Source: Phyllobacterium sp. T1293 (lineage in GTDB: Bacteria; Pseudomonadota; Alphaproteobacteria; Rhizobiales; Rhizobiaceae). Taken from it: a stretch of DNA of 64,000 nucleotides. Position 1 is the first letter of the stretch; the number at the start of each line of letters is the position of its first letter. A program made the translations under genes and the position numbers. Positions 1-9,637 of the stretch are shown piece after piece. The notes under the pieces are model-generated. The model ran no database searches and had not been told where the DNA came from. It saw nothing but the letters and a program-made list of their open reading frames with translations. Where the stretch lies: positions 1 to 64,000 of the forward strand of contig NZ_CP088276.1 in NCBI RefSeq assembly GCF_020731415.2. Reading direction: 5' to 3'.

Positions 1-517
1 TGAAAATTACGCTCGTGTTTGGAGCATTCAGTTCAGGTGTGGGAGCAATGTTGAATATTGCTGTTTCTGTGCCACTCGTTGCCCGACGGCGGTGCGAAAA
101 CTGCCAACTGAATTGCTCGCCCTTCACGAGGCAGATGTTTTGATAAAGACGTGATTGCACGTTCGCGTTCAATTCAACGAACTGCGATCCCTGCGCAGCA
201 GGAACACCCTGAAAACCAGTCGCCCACATTTCGATAAGCGGGCCACTCGTCGTGTTGGGCTGAAGAGTACAACCGCTGCTCGTCGCGGCGTTCGGGTGCG
301 ACGTACTCCAGCCTGGAACCTGACTATCCGAAAGGAATGCAAGACAGTTTGTGCTGCCGAGGTTCGGGCTCTCAAAACCCTGATTGACGAAACTGCGCTG
401 AACCTGCGCGAAGGCACTGCCCGGCAATGCAGTACTGAAGAGGGCTAATATCAGGACAAAGAGAAGTGAGAGACGCGAATGGAATTTCCGGATGATGTTT
501 GCGTCGCAATATCTCAA
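1..517 (-). CDS. Secreted surface protein, N-terminal part (cut by window edge)
   Basis: An open frame runs leftward from a TTG codon at 517 to the window edge without a stop (172 codons visible). It starts with a basic stretch, then a strong hydrophobic segment and an Ala-x-Ala cleavage site (SRLSLLFVLILALFSTALPG, then SAFAQ), so the product is very probably exported. The mature part is rich in Asn, Ser, Thr, Gly and Gln with spaced Cys residues, a style common at the N-terminus of large bacterial adhesins or repeat-containing surface proteins. The TTG is preceded by a GGTGGG ribosome-binding site 5 bases away; no in-frame ATG gives the signal peptide. Family not identified; the adhesin idea is inference from composition and export signal. 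Confidence 0.6.
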   Translation of the reverse strand, partial: MRYCDANIIRKFHSRLSLLFVLILALFSTALPGSAFAQVQRSFVNQGFESPNLGSTNCLAFLSDSQVPGWSTSHPNAATSSGCTLQPNTTSGPLIEMWATGFQGVPAAQGSQFVELNANVQSRLYQNICLVKGEQFSWQFSHRRRATSGTETAIFNIAPTPELNAPNTSVIF

Positions 518-540
518 TTAAGCCCACCTATTCAATTTAA

Positions 541-566
541 AGTTGAACATATGTTCATATTCAACT
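541..566. promoter_or_regulatory. Palindromic operator candidate upstream of the surface-protein gene
   Basis: Two nested inverted repeats lie 24 to 50 bases upstream of the leftward TTG start. The inner one is the perfect 14-base palindrome TGAACATATGTTCA (544-557). The outer pair is AGTTGAA (541-547) and TTCAACT (560-566). The position fits a repressor or activator site over the promoter. A separate 12-base palindrome, TCAAGTACTTGA, lies at 703-714. The protein that binds is unknown. Confidence 0.4.
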
Positions 567-835
567 GCAGGTAGTTTAACCGGATATAACGTTTGCGGCG
601 CTTTAAAGCGCAACAAAACACAAAAACCGAAAACCCCCCAGCCCCACACTGTGCAAATCAGATGACTGCTACTTTGGTATTAGTGCACCCTAGAAGTTGG
701 GGTCAAGTACTTGATGGTTAAAAAAACGTGTACCAACCTGCTTGTTTCAGCAGGAAAATTCGAATGGATACATTTGTGCAACATCAAATTTATTTAGACC
801 GAAATAAAGATTAGGAGCGGCCAATGCTCTATTAT

Positions 836-1015
836 TCATAAAAGAAGTTTGCCGTTTTCGGCTTGTCCTCCGGATTTCACGCCGTGTAACTTCTCGCGAT
901 ATGCTAAAGCAGCATACTGCGATTCACGATCGGAATGATGAATACACACTGTATTTGAATTTCGCTGGTCAATGGCTGCGTTGAGAGCGGCGATGGTCAT
1001 CGCATCAACTAACAA
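836..1015 (-). pseudogene. IS3-family transposase (OrfB, rve domain) remnant
   Basis: The leftward frame encodes about 60 residues with the integrase-core landmark HHSDRESQY, which matches the HHSDRGSQY motif of IS3-type OrfB transposases, preceded by VDAMTIAALNAAIDQRN, the usual helix before it. The rest of the roughly 280-residue transposase is missing on both sides and the frame ends in an unrelated tail. No terminal inverted repeats or target duplication were found around it. It is a decayed fragment and not an active element. Confidence 0.65.
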
Positions 1016-1412
1016 GTAGGTAGTGAAGTAAGGGCGGGCCCATTTTTCCCGTCCACACCAAAATCCTCGCAAAACGCACGGGCACCGACAGGTCTACCAA
1101 GATGCTGGCGAACCACGACTTTATGTCTCGGTGTATGGCGCCCCCCTGTCGTTCATGCGGGGGGAGACGAGACGCCCTTCCGACTAACGACCGCTTCACC
1201 GTAGGGGTGATGGTCTGATCGCGATGTGCGGAATGCCACAGACCGAATGAGCGGATTGTCGGTGCAAAAAAGTTGAGCGTTGGCCAGGCAGGCATTGGAC
1301 CGGAGTGCAGGGCGATATCCTGCAATCCGGTGCATCACCCTTGGGTATTGTGGCGCGCAGTATGAAGGAGGAGCGGCTCGGCGTTTTCTACCGGTGCTGA
1401 ACCGCTCCTGTC
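1016..1412. other. Non-coding stretch with GC-rich hairpin
   Basis: No convincing gene is seen here. A CCCCCC (1141-1146) / GGGGGG (1159-1164) inverted repeat could fold as a hairpin. The stretch lies between a transposase remnant and the 3' end of the large LysM-like gene, so it may be debris of an earlier insertion or rearrangement. Confidence 0.35.
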
Positions 1413-4400
1413 CTAATTCGTCAGGACAAGGTTTTGTCCCACCCAATCGGCCAGTTCAGGTATCGTGCGGGCACGCCCTTCCGACGGATCACGCGATACG
1501 GTGCCGCCGTCGGGCATCTTCAATGGCGGCAGGCGTTCGGGTGCGGACATCGGATAGTTTCCGTCCTTGTCAGGCTTGACCTGATGTACGTTGCGGACAA
1601 ATTCCTTCAGTCTTGCATCGTCGGTGGAGGTCCGCAGCATTTCCGTCAGGGCTTCCGGAGTCATCTTAAGCTGCTTGGCAAGCGGCTCGATAATCGAGCC
1701 AACGCTGTTCCCGTCATCGTCATGATCCGCGAGAATTTTAGCGGTTTCCGGTCTGAAATTGGCCTGGATCAGGAATTGCTCTGTGGGGCCTTCATAATAA
1801 CTGGCCGCCTGGCTTCGGCGAATATTGTTGTAGACCATTTCGCCAACGATGCCGACGACGGCAAGCCCGGCCCCCCACAATCCGGCCTTGGGTGATTTCA
1901 TCATTGACAGGAATGTGCCCAAAGTGGTGGTGGCAGCAAAGGCCGAATTGGCCCATTTGCCTTTGGCGACATGATCAAGCGTATAGGCAACCATGAGAAC
2001 GCCGCCAGCACGATCAAAATATTTGGAGAACCAGCTCCATTTCGGCGTGCCACCGACTTCGGCAAAACTGGATGCCCGGTCGAGAAAACCGCCTTTTGGA
2101 AAGCGACCGTTTTCGACTACGGATCGCGCCAGGCCAGCTCCGAACTGGCCGGCTTCGTAGGCAATGCCACCCGTCAGCCAAACGGCAAACGACTTTGACA
2201 GAAGGTCCGGGTTACTGGCATTTTCAACCGTGCTGCCGAGGTAAAGCAGGCCCTGGATCGCCGCCAGGCCCTTGCCGAAACCGGAAGCCGTTGTGATGCC
2301 GGCGCGCGGGTCGAATTTCGAACCGTCAAAGGATTTACTCAGGCTTTCAAGGGCCGCCTTGCGGGCGGCCGGGTCGGTTGCTGCATTGGGCCCATTCAAT
2401 AGAAGAGAGGACTTCTGCGCGAGTTTGCCGTCAACCTGGGCGGGGTTGAGGCGAGAGGCGATGTCGATGCTTCCCGGTGTGGGCGGTTTGTATGCCTTGT
2501 TGCCGCCGAGCGCTTCATAGGCTGCGATGGTCTTATGCATGCCAATGACCGCGCGGCCGGACCAGAACAGGCTTGGATTGGCAGGAACGGGAACTCCATC
2601 CGGGGCGTTGTGCTCTCGATATAGGCTTTGCCCATCTCCTTCCAGGCGCCTTCGCTGTTGTTGACGGCGAACTGCACCTGATCGTCAGTCTCAAGCGCGT
2701 GGATGCTGGTCTGATAGCGGTCAAACCCCTGCAGCCCATGCAAGTCGGTCTCGGCGGCATGAAGGGCGGTCAGAGAGCGAAAGACCAATGTTCCCTGGGT
2801 GTCCATTGTGTTCTTGCTGCCGGGGTTCTTGGCAATCGAGTCATTAATGCCATCGGTGAGCTGTTTCGTCGACAGGGCTGACTTCCAGTCATCCGCCACC
2901 ACGAGGTGGTCTTTCGAAAATTCGCCAACAATATTCCGGCTGTTTGCGACAAGATCGTCAGTACCCTTGGTCGCAGCGTCCAAAAGCAGGGCCGCATTGG
3001 ATGTATCGCCAGAATTCTTGAGCCGGTTGATGATCGCAAGTGTCAGTGACGGATCCTTGCCGTTGGCGATTGCATTGCGGAAGGGCTCGCCGATCTGATC
3101 CAGGGTGGCGGTTTTAATCTCTGGATAAGGGATTCCCATCTCCTTGCCGATTTTCTTCTGCTCCTCCGGCGGGAAGCTGCGGACCTTTTCGGGAAGCTTC
3201 TTCTCCCAATCCGCGAAAGTCTGGTCCTGTGTCGCCTTGAGGGATTCCGCTATGGACTGCGCCCGCTCATCAATGAAGGTTTTTCCCTGCGGTGCCTGTG
3301 CGATGTGCCCCATGACATTGGAGTAGTTCGCCACCGTATCGCGCTGCGTCAATTGCAGCGAAAACTTGATCTCGCCGGCAATAGTGGAGTTCTTGCCGCC
3401 GAGCCGATGATCGGGACTGGCACCCGAGGTTATTGCCGTGCGTTTGCCAATTGTCTGCTCGATCAGATCAACCACGCGCGTCTTCTGGTCGCCAAGCGCG
3501 CTGATTTCCTTATTGGCCTCCTTGACGATGAGAATTGCCGTTTCCGGCGTAACGTTTTTCGTCACCTCATCCAGGACCTTGGCGGCGCGGCTTGCACCGT
3601 CTTCCCGCTGCGCCTCCTTTCCGGCCTCGCCATCAAGTCCATTGAACTTGTTTTCACCCTTGGAATAGGCCTCCTGAACATTGCGGGCCGGCTTGCCGAC
3701 TAGGACTTCATAGCCACTGGCATCAAGAGCGTCGGTAAACTTGCTGTCGGCCGGGCCATAGAGCTTCAAGGTCTCGCGGGCATTGTTGATCGCCGCTTCA
3801 CCGCCATCGGGCGTGTCCTTGGCGAGGGCTTCGAACTGGCGGGTGATTTCGGTCTTAACGTCATCCCAGCGGGCCGGGTCTTGCTGGGCGGCAGTTATGG
3901 CCGCGCTTAGCGGTTTAAAAACATCATTGAAGCCATCTTCGACGGCTTTGCGTTCCTCTGCCACGATGGTTTTATAGGAGTCCGTCTTTGGCCCCAGGGC
4001 TTCAAGATCCGCCTGTCGCTGGTCGAGGTAAAGCTTCAATGTATCCGGTGCATAGCCGCCATTCTTTGCGGCTGAAAGCATATCCGTGTTCACAGCGAGC
4101 TTGAGTGCGCGGGTCTTGTCGTCCTTTTCCGCCGGTGACGCAGCCTTGTCGATATCCTCTTGCAATGCCTTAATGGTTTCGAGGCTTGTGCGCCGCTCCT
4201 TGCTCAGGATGAGCAGTGAATCGCCCGCGTTGATCTGGTTGATATCGGGAATAGGGTCGCTGAATTCCAAAATGTCGGATGGAGCCTGATTGTAGCTACG
4301 TGCGATGCCATCGAGATTTTCCGTTCCCTGAATACGATGATCGACGCGGCCATCGGTTTCCTGTTCCGGGTTGCCCTGCGGTGCAAATGGCTTCTGGCTG

Positions 4401-4996
4401 TTATTCCCGGCCACTTTGGCGGCGGCAACAGGGATTTCCTTTCCATCAGCATTGGTGATGGTCGAAGAGGTACCGCCATGCTGGAAATCTTCGTAGTGAC
4501 TGGCGATAACCTTGCCGGTTGCGCGGTCAATGATCCTGATTGTCCTGACGTCGCCATTGTCGCTTGTCGGGTCGATTGTCTGGAGACCGAGCCCTGCAGC
4601 TTCCATCTGCCGCAGAATTTCGGGGCGGGTACGCTTTTGATCGGCCGCCATCTGGTCGATGCTTTTGCCCGCTTCCACATCGGCAAGGATCGAGGGCGAC
4701 GCACCGTTCCTGCTTACAGTAACAGCTTGGTTGAACTTGATCTGAGACGCGTCCGTGACAGCGTCGATCTTGGGTATGTTGAGCACAATCCCTGCATCCA
4801 GCACCTGATCAACCCGCATCTTGTTAGCTTTGGCGATCGCCTGGCCGCCATCACTCTGGCCAAGCGCCTTTGCGATCAGTTGCGGGGTCTGGCCTTGCTT
4901 GGCCGTATAGGTGGCTGCGACCATCGCCGCCTGTTTCGCCAACTCGATATTACGCCAGAATTTGGAGAACAGAATTGGACCAGAACCGAACGTCAT
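1413..4996 (-). pseudogene. Very large LysM-like protein, interrupted by a one-base frameshift
   Basis: Two leftward frames (4996 to about 2605 and about 2600 to 1413) are halves of one protein. Adding one base in the C run at 2602-2605 (as read on the minus strand) joins them into about 1194 residues with a sensible junction (IESTTP then PDGVPVPANPSLFWSGR). The N-terminal half has two LysM-like stretches (about residues 28-72 and 210-255), then a long helical, charged region. The C-terminal half has Gly/Ala-rich hydrophobic segments, possibly membrane-inserting, an acidic DHDDDG loop and a helical tail. There is no signal peptide. The start is ATG 4996 with GGAG 8 bases upstream; a GTG at 4999 is the alternative. 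The role is unknown; a secreted effector or cell-envelope protein is possible. The frameshift may be real decay or a sequencing error in the homopolymer. Confidence 0.6.
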
Positions 4997-5314
4997 CACA
5001 TCATCTCCGGGTTGGCAGCAAAGCGCATGGGCACAATTCTTCGCTGTGAATTATGTCACAAGACTGTCATATGAACTCACAAATATATAGCGTCCAATTG
5101 CAAATAATCTGGACATTCCTTTTATTTTTCAATGTACTTTTGGAGAAAATCGCTATTTAGCGTTGTTGCATAAGGATGTGTTAGTGTTGATTCGGCTTTT
5201 GTGAGTAATTTGTGATCTGTGAGAAAAGCCGAATGTTGCGCCCGACCGGGACTATTCCACATGGGTTGTTACCGCAACCGCGGCAAGGCAATCTCCTGCG
5301 TTGACCAGCGGTAA

Positions 5315-5488
5315 ATGCGGGACTGCAAGATTACCAGAAAGCTTGGCCAAATATCTGACGGCGCTCCCGGCATTGGAACAGTAGTCACAAGCCTTCTGTT
5401 CCTCGCATGCATCGTTGCAATCGTTATCTATATGACCTTCTCCACCCGCAACGAGACCCAAGCGATCGTCAAGTCTGGTACGCAATGA
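5315..5488 (+). CDS. Small single-span membrane protein (57 aa)
   Basis: This short open frame reads MRDCKITRKLGQISDGAPG, then a clean transmembrane helix of about 20 residues (VVTSLLFLACIVAIVIYM), then a polar tail. The basic N-terminus and polar C-terminus fit an N-in/C-out bitopic protein. No strong ribosome-binding site is seen; GCGG lies just before the ATG. It is followed 118 bases downstream by another small membrane protein on the same strand, so the two may be related in role. Family unknown. Confidence 0.4.
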   Translation: MRDCKITRKLGQISDGAPGIGTVVTSLLFLACIVAIVIYMTFSTRNETQAIVKSGTQ

Positions 5489-5606
5489 GGGAATATATCT
5501 TCCGCTGATAAGAAATTCAGGGTCGAAGCAGCAATCGCAATTTCACTGCAATAAAAATCAATTACCAGTGTTGACGCGGTATTGCTGAAGAGGAGTTGAG
5601 ACTGAC

Positions 5607-5906
5607 ATGGATGTTCAAATCGACCCCATATACACTATGCTGTTGCCTCTTGTCGCGGGCGCGGCGGCCTGTCTGATCGGTGTTGCCACCATCGTCAGTG
5701 TCTACCGTTTTGGTCTGTCCGCTGAACGATCTGTATTTATAACGCTTCTGGCATTATTGGGGCTGTTCGCGATCTCCGACTACTTTCTTGGCGTCCAGAT
5801 TCCGGTTGTTCTGGTGCTCGGTGTGGTTGCATGCGGGCTCATCTTTGCAATCATCGTCAAACGCATCGGTTTTGTGAGCAGGGTTGCTCTTGTACGAGAA
5901 ATCTAA
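5607..5906 (+). CDS. Small three-span membrane protein (99 aa)
   Basis: The 99-residue product is almost entirely hydrophobic, with about three transmembrane segments (around residues 10-30, 42-60 and 66-86) and a short basic C-terminus. The ATG has a good GAGGAG ribosome-binding site about 10 bases upstream, which supports expression. I do not recognise the family. It lies between another small membrane protein and a methyltransferase and shares no obvious operon with either. Confidence 0.6.
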   Translation: MDVQIDPIYTMLLPLVAGAAACLIGVATIVSVYRFGLSAERSVFITLLALLGLFAISDYFLGVQIPVVLVLGVVACGLIFAIIVKRIGFVSRVALVREI

Positions 5907-6098
5907 CAGACGCCTACGGAGCCAGAGACTGGCCGCGATCTGGTGCTGGCATCTTGGAAATTGGACCAGTTTTGTCGTCGCTCCTTATTTGAATCAATGA
6001 CTATCTCCTAAAAATCCGTTGGTGATTGATCAATGCAAGGCTTTCGTTCGTTGTGCGGAAAGAGTACGAGCATTGGCTATTAACGGTTGGAGATTTCC

Positions 6099-6779
6099 AT
6101 GCATAACGGCATGTCAAATATCAGTACATGGTATATCGATCCGGATGCTGAGGATGCGATGGCTGACGGGCATGCACCGATCTGGCGGCATCTGATAAAC
6201 CTTTTGCCCGAACGGGATCTTTCGGGGAAAGCAGTGCTGGATTTTGGTTGCAATCAGGGCGGATTGCTACGTCATCTTTATGCGTTCCGGCCATTCCGCA
6301 AGGCGCTTGGTGTGGATATCGCCGAGCAATCGATTGCCAAAGCAAATCTACTCAAGGGTAATCTTCCCATTCAATACCAGGTTGCCGCCCACGTTGAGGG
6401 CTGGGATAGCCAGTTTGATCTCGCTATCAGCCATGAGGTGATTTATCTCATCGCTGATATTGAAATGCATGCGCGAGACATATGGCGGAGTCTGAAGACC
6501 GGTGGCGTGTATTATGCAGTAACCGGTTGCCACACGGATAATCCATTGTGGGCAAAATGGCGCGACCTTGTTGCAGCAAAGACAAACACGGTGGTGCAGG
6601 ATCGTTCTATTACCGATTATGCCCGGGTGTTTGAGGCCGCAGGTTTTGAGGTGTCGGCGCGTAAACTTGAATTTGACGGGTTCATCCCGTTTGTTGCGGA
6701 TGGCTGGATGCCAGATTTTGCCGATGCGCTCACGTATTATACGCAGACCAAGATCGTGTTCCGGCTCATTAAATCATAA
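6099..6779 (+). CDS. Class I SAM-dependent methyltransferase
   Basis: The 226-residue protein has a Rossmann-type SAM-binding core: motif I at VLDFGCNQGGLLRHL, an acidic residue ending strand 2 (LGVDIAEQSIAKA), and the methyltransferase-11/25-like pattern FDLAISHEVIYLI further on. The substrate cannot be read from the sequence. ATG 6099 is chosen because TGGAG lies 5-6 bases before it; the frame is open to a TTG at 6087. It runs toward the iron-uptake operon and ends one base before that operon's last stop codon, so the two transcripts converge. Confidence 0.8.
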   Translation: MHNGMSNISTWYIDPDAEDAMADGHAPIWRHLINLLPERDLSGKAVLDFGCNQGGLLRHLYAFRPFRKALGVDIAEQSIAKANLLKGNLPIQYQVAAHVEGWDSQFDLAISHEVIYLIADIEMHARDIWRSLKTGGVYYAVTGCHTDNPLWAKWRDLVAAKTNTVVQDRSITDYARVFEAAGFEVSARKLEFDGFIPFVADGWMPDFADALTYYTQTKIVFRLIKS

Positions 6780-7562
6780 TTATGATCGGATAAGCTCAAT
6801 ATCGAAGTGCGGTCGGCTGCCAGGCGTAATGCGGACAAAATTGCCGTTTACGCGAAACACTTTCTCTATCAGTCCGGTTTCAGCAAGCGTATCTGGATCG
6901 CCATCGAACAGCAGTTGCCCTTTTTCCAGCAGCGAAACACGATCACTGATTGAAATGGCCTGATTGATGTCATGGATGGCCATGATAATTGTCACGCCTC
7001 TCTCGCGGCTGAGACGATGAACCAGATTGAGCACTTCAACCTGAAAACCTATATCCAGAAACGAGGTAGGTTCATCCAGCAACAGGATTTGTGCTTCTTG
7101 TGCAAGCGCAGCCGATATCCAGGCACGTTGTCGTTCGCCTCCGGATAATTCGAGCAAGCTTCTATCTGCCAGATCAGCCAGCCCCGTGCTCTCCAATGCC
7201 CATTCGATCGCCCGTTCATCATGATCATTGTAACTGCGAAACAGGCCGACATGCGGATAGCGACCCTGCCGGACGAGCTGTTCAACGGTCATTTCGTCAG
7301 GCGCGGACGGCTGTTGCGGTAAGAACGCCAACTGTTTGGCCAAATTGCGCCTCGACATCACCTTGGCAGGTTTGCCGTTAATTTCCACGTGCCCTTCATG
7401 TGGTGCAATCAGGCCAGCCAGTGCCTGCAATACAGTGCTTTTACCCGAACCATTGGGCCCAATGAGAGCCCGTATCTCTCCGGCTTTCAGGTCAAGATTG
7501 AAGCTGTTCAGGGCTTTGCGACGCCCATAGAAAACTGACAATTGGGAGCAGGAAAGGGGCAT
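6780..7562 (-). CDS. Iron-siderophore ABC transporter ATPase (FecE/FhuC type)
   Basis: This is the ATP-hydrolysing subunit of an iron-chelate importer. It shows Walker A (LIGPNGSGKST), the Q-loop, the ABC signature LSGGERQRAW, Walker B ILLLDEPTSFLD and the switch His (MAIHDINQA). About 260 residues is the usual size for the FecE/FhuC/BtuD group. It is the last gene of a leftward four-gene operon. The start is uncertain among ATG 7562, ATG 7565 and TTG 7574; ATG 7562 has GAGG 6 bases upstream. It begins a few bases after the permease stop, suggesting translational coupling. Confidence 0.92.
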   Translation of the reverse strand: MPLSCSQLSVFYGRRKALNSFNLDLKAGEIRALIGPNGSGKSTVLQALAGLIAPHEGHVEINGKPAKVMSRRNLAKQLAFLPQQPSAPDEMTVEQLVRQGRYPHVGLFRSYNDHDERAIEWALESTGLADLADRSLLELSGGERQRAWISAALAQEAQILLLDEPTSFLDIGFQVEVLNLVHRLSRERGVTIIMAIHDINQAISISDRVSLLEKGQLLFDGDPDTLAETGLIEKVFRVNGNFVRITPGSRPHFDIELIRS

Positions 7563-7570
7563 CATGATCC

Positions 7571-8611
7571 TCAAGGTATTTTACGAAGCAGAGCGATCAA
7601 CACGGGAACGCCGAATATGGCAGTGATCACCCCGATAGGGATTTCCTCAGCCTGACCCAGCAACCGCCCAAGCAGGTCGCCTAATGTCACAATGAAGGCG
7701 CCAAGAGCGATGGTAAGCGGTAGTACAAGGGAAAAGTGCCTCCTTGCCAGAAATCGTGCCAAATGAGGAACGACAAGACCGACAAAGATAATGGGCCCAA
7801 CGGCACCGACAGCGCTTGCCGCAAGTCCACAGGACAAGAGCAGAACGATCGAAAACTGCCTGCGATACGACAGACCGAAGGATCGTGCGACAGTGGGGTC
7901 GAAACGCAGAAGATCAATTGACCGCTGCAAGGCTGGAAGCGCCGCAAGCCCGGCGACTGTGAAGGGCAAAAGGAACAGGACATGAGTCCAGCTGCGCGCA
8001 TAAAGGCTACCGGAAAGCCATTCCAGCAGAATTTCAATACGCGCCGAGCCCCAACCGGCAATCAATCCAATCGCCGCCGCATGCAATACTGCACCGATTG
8101 CAATGCCGCACAGGGTAATTCGAAGCGGTCCCAGATCGAGCCGAAAGGCAAGGAAATAAATGAGACCACCCGCCGCAATGCCACCCAATGTGCCGATTGC
8201 GGGAAGCCAAGCGAGCGGCAAGGCAGCGAGCGTGTTGGAGCCGGGATCGAAAATATAAACGGTGAACAGAAGGAAGACCGTAACCGCCAGCGTTGCGCCC
8301 TGTGAAATCCCCATGATTGACGGATCAGCAAGTGGATTTCGGGTAATGGTCTGCAGCAATAATCCGGCCACCGCAAAATGAATGCCTGCGAGGATTCCTG
8401 TAACAATGCGTGGCAAGCGGATATCGAGAATGATCGATCTGGCCTCAGTGGAGCCCTTCCCGGTGAGGACGGCTGCTACGTCCGCCGCTGGAATGTCAGC
8501 AACGCCAAGGAACACCGCCGCTAGAAATGCCACGACCATTAAAGCTGACAGGATCGTCAACGATCCAAAAAGGGAAGGGCGGCCAGTGGGCATAGAAATG
8601 TTCATGCTCAT
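7571..8611 (-). CDS. FecCD-family iron-siderophore permease, second subunit
   Basis: The 346-residue integral membrane protein has the FecCD/BtuC layout of about ten helices, with the typical stretches LRLPRIVTGILAG near the N-terminus, NPLADPSIMGIS after the second helix, and the ATPase-coupling region GLVVPHLARFL. With its partner (8608-9627) it would form the heteromeric inner-membrane channel. Its ATG overlaps the stop of the upstream permease gene by four bases (ATGA), a sign of coupled translation. Confidence 0.92.
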   Translation of the reverse strand: MSMNISMPTGRPSLFGSLTILSALMVVAFLAAVFLGVADIPAADVAAVLTGKGSTEARSIILDIRLPRIVTGILAGIHFAVAGLLLQTITRNPLADPSIMGISQGATLAVTVFLLFTVYIFDPGSNTLAALPLAWLPAIGTLGGIAAGGLIYFLAFRLDLGPLRITLCGIAIGAVLHAAAIGLIAGWGSARIEILLEWLSGSLYARSWTHVLFLLPFTVAGLAALPALQRSIDLLRFDPTVARSFGLSYRRQFSIVLLLSCGLAASAVGAVGPIIFVGLVVPHLARFLARRHFSLVLPLTIALGAFIVTLGDLLGRLLGQAEEIPIGVITAIFGVPVLIALLRKIP

Positions 8612-9627
8612 TGACCGCCTTTCAATGAAAAGCTTCGCGTCTGGACAAGGTAGACAAAGAAGGGGCCACCCAGCAGTGCTGTGATGATGCCAACCGGAAG
8701 CTCGCGGGGTAAGGCGACACTGCGTGCGATCAGATCAGCGGTTACAGTCATCAGGGCGCCAATGGCCGCGGTCAAGGCAATCGACCAGCCCGTGTTTTGC
8801 GGCTTGAGCAGACGAGTGATGTGAGGAGAGACAAGACCAACGAAGGCAACAGGTCCGGCAACAGGTGCGACGCCAGCTACGGGCAGAACGGCGAGCAACA
8901 ACAGCAACGGTTTCCAGAAGTTCATATTCAGACCCATGCCAATGGACGCATGTTCACTGAGGGCCAGCATGCCGATCACACGCTGACATGCCAAGGCACC
9001 CCCCAGACCAAGAAGCACCCAAGGTGTCATATAAAGCAGGTGCGGCCATGATCTTCCCTGAAAGCCACCGGATAGCCAGAAGAGTAGAGAGGGCGTTTGC
9101 GGGCCGCTCAACAGCAGTACATAGGTTGTTATAGCGCCAAGAAGGAGAGAGATACTAATGCCGCCAAGAGCAAGATGCAGCGGTCGTCCCTGACCCCCAC
9201 GCGATACCCAGAGAGTGACGGAAGCCGCGGCCAAGCCACCGGCCAGTCCGACAAAGGGATAATATACCGATGATATCCAGGGGAAGAAAACAAAACAGCA
9301 AACAATGGGTGCAACAGCGCCGGAAGCAACACCGGTAATATCCGGGCCAGCCAATGGATTGCGGGTCAACGCCTGCAGGAGATAGCCCGAAATTGCCAGA
9401 CCCGCACCGCCTGTTGCCGCAGCAAGGCTGCGGGGCAGGCGCAGCGTCCAGATCAGGATGGAATCGATCTTGCCATCCGGCGCTAACAGAACCGACAGGA
9501 CTTTAGGCAGGCTGAGCTGTTTGGTGCCAATAAGCAGGCCAATGACCACAACCAGCAGCGTTGCTGCCAAGACGAACATGATCATCGTCATGGACCGCCT
9601 GACAGACGCTGCTTGTCGTTGTACCAC
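8608..9627 (-). CDS. FecCD-family iron-siderophore permease, first subunit
   Basis: This is a second FecCD-type permease, 339 residues, with the family landmarks LRLPRSLAAATGGAGL, NPLAGPDITGVASG and the coupling-helix region GLVSPHITRLL. It pairs with the downstream permease and the FecE-type ATPase. The frame opens at a GTG (9627) shortly after the binding-protein stop; ATG 9591, which gives MTMIMFVLAATLLVVV as the first helix, is an equally good start. It belongs to the leftward iron operon. Confidence 0.9.
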   Translation of the reverse strand: MVQRQAASVRRSMTMIMFVLAATLLVVVIGLLIGTKQLSLPKVLSVLLAPDGKIDSILIWTLRLPRSLAAATGGAGLAISGYLLQALTRNPLAGPDITGVASGAVAPIVCCFVFFPWISSVYYPFVGLAGGLAAASVTLWVSRGGQGRPLHLALGGISISLLLGAITTYVLLLSGPQTPSLLFWLSGGFQGRSWPHLLYMTPWVLLGLGGALACQRVIGMLALSEHASIGMGLNMNFWKPLLLLLAVLPVAGVAPVAGPVAFVGLVSPHITRLLKPQNTGWSIALTAAIGALMTVTADLIARSVALPRELPVGIITALLGGPFFVYLVQTRSFSLKGGQ

Positions 9628-9637
9628 AGGGATATCG

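Noticed and set aside
1005..1446. Two leftward frames of about 100 codons next to the transposase remnant
   Set aside because: They overlap each other in different frames, lack ribosome-binding sites and resemble no family.
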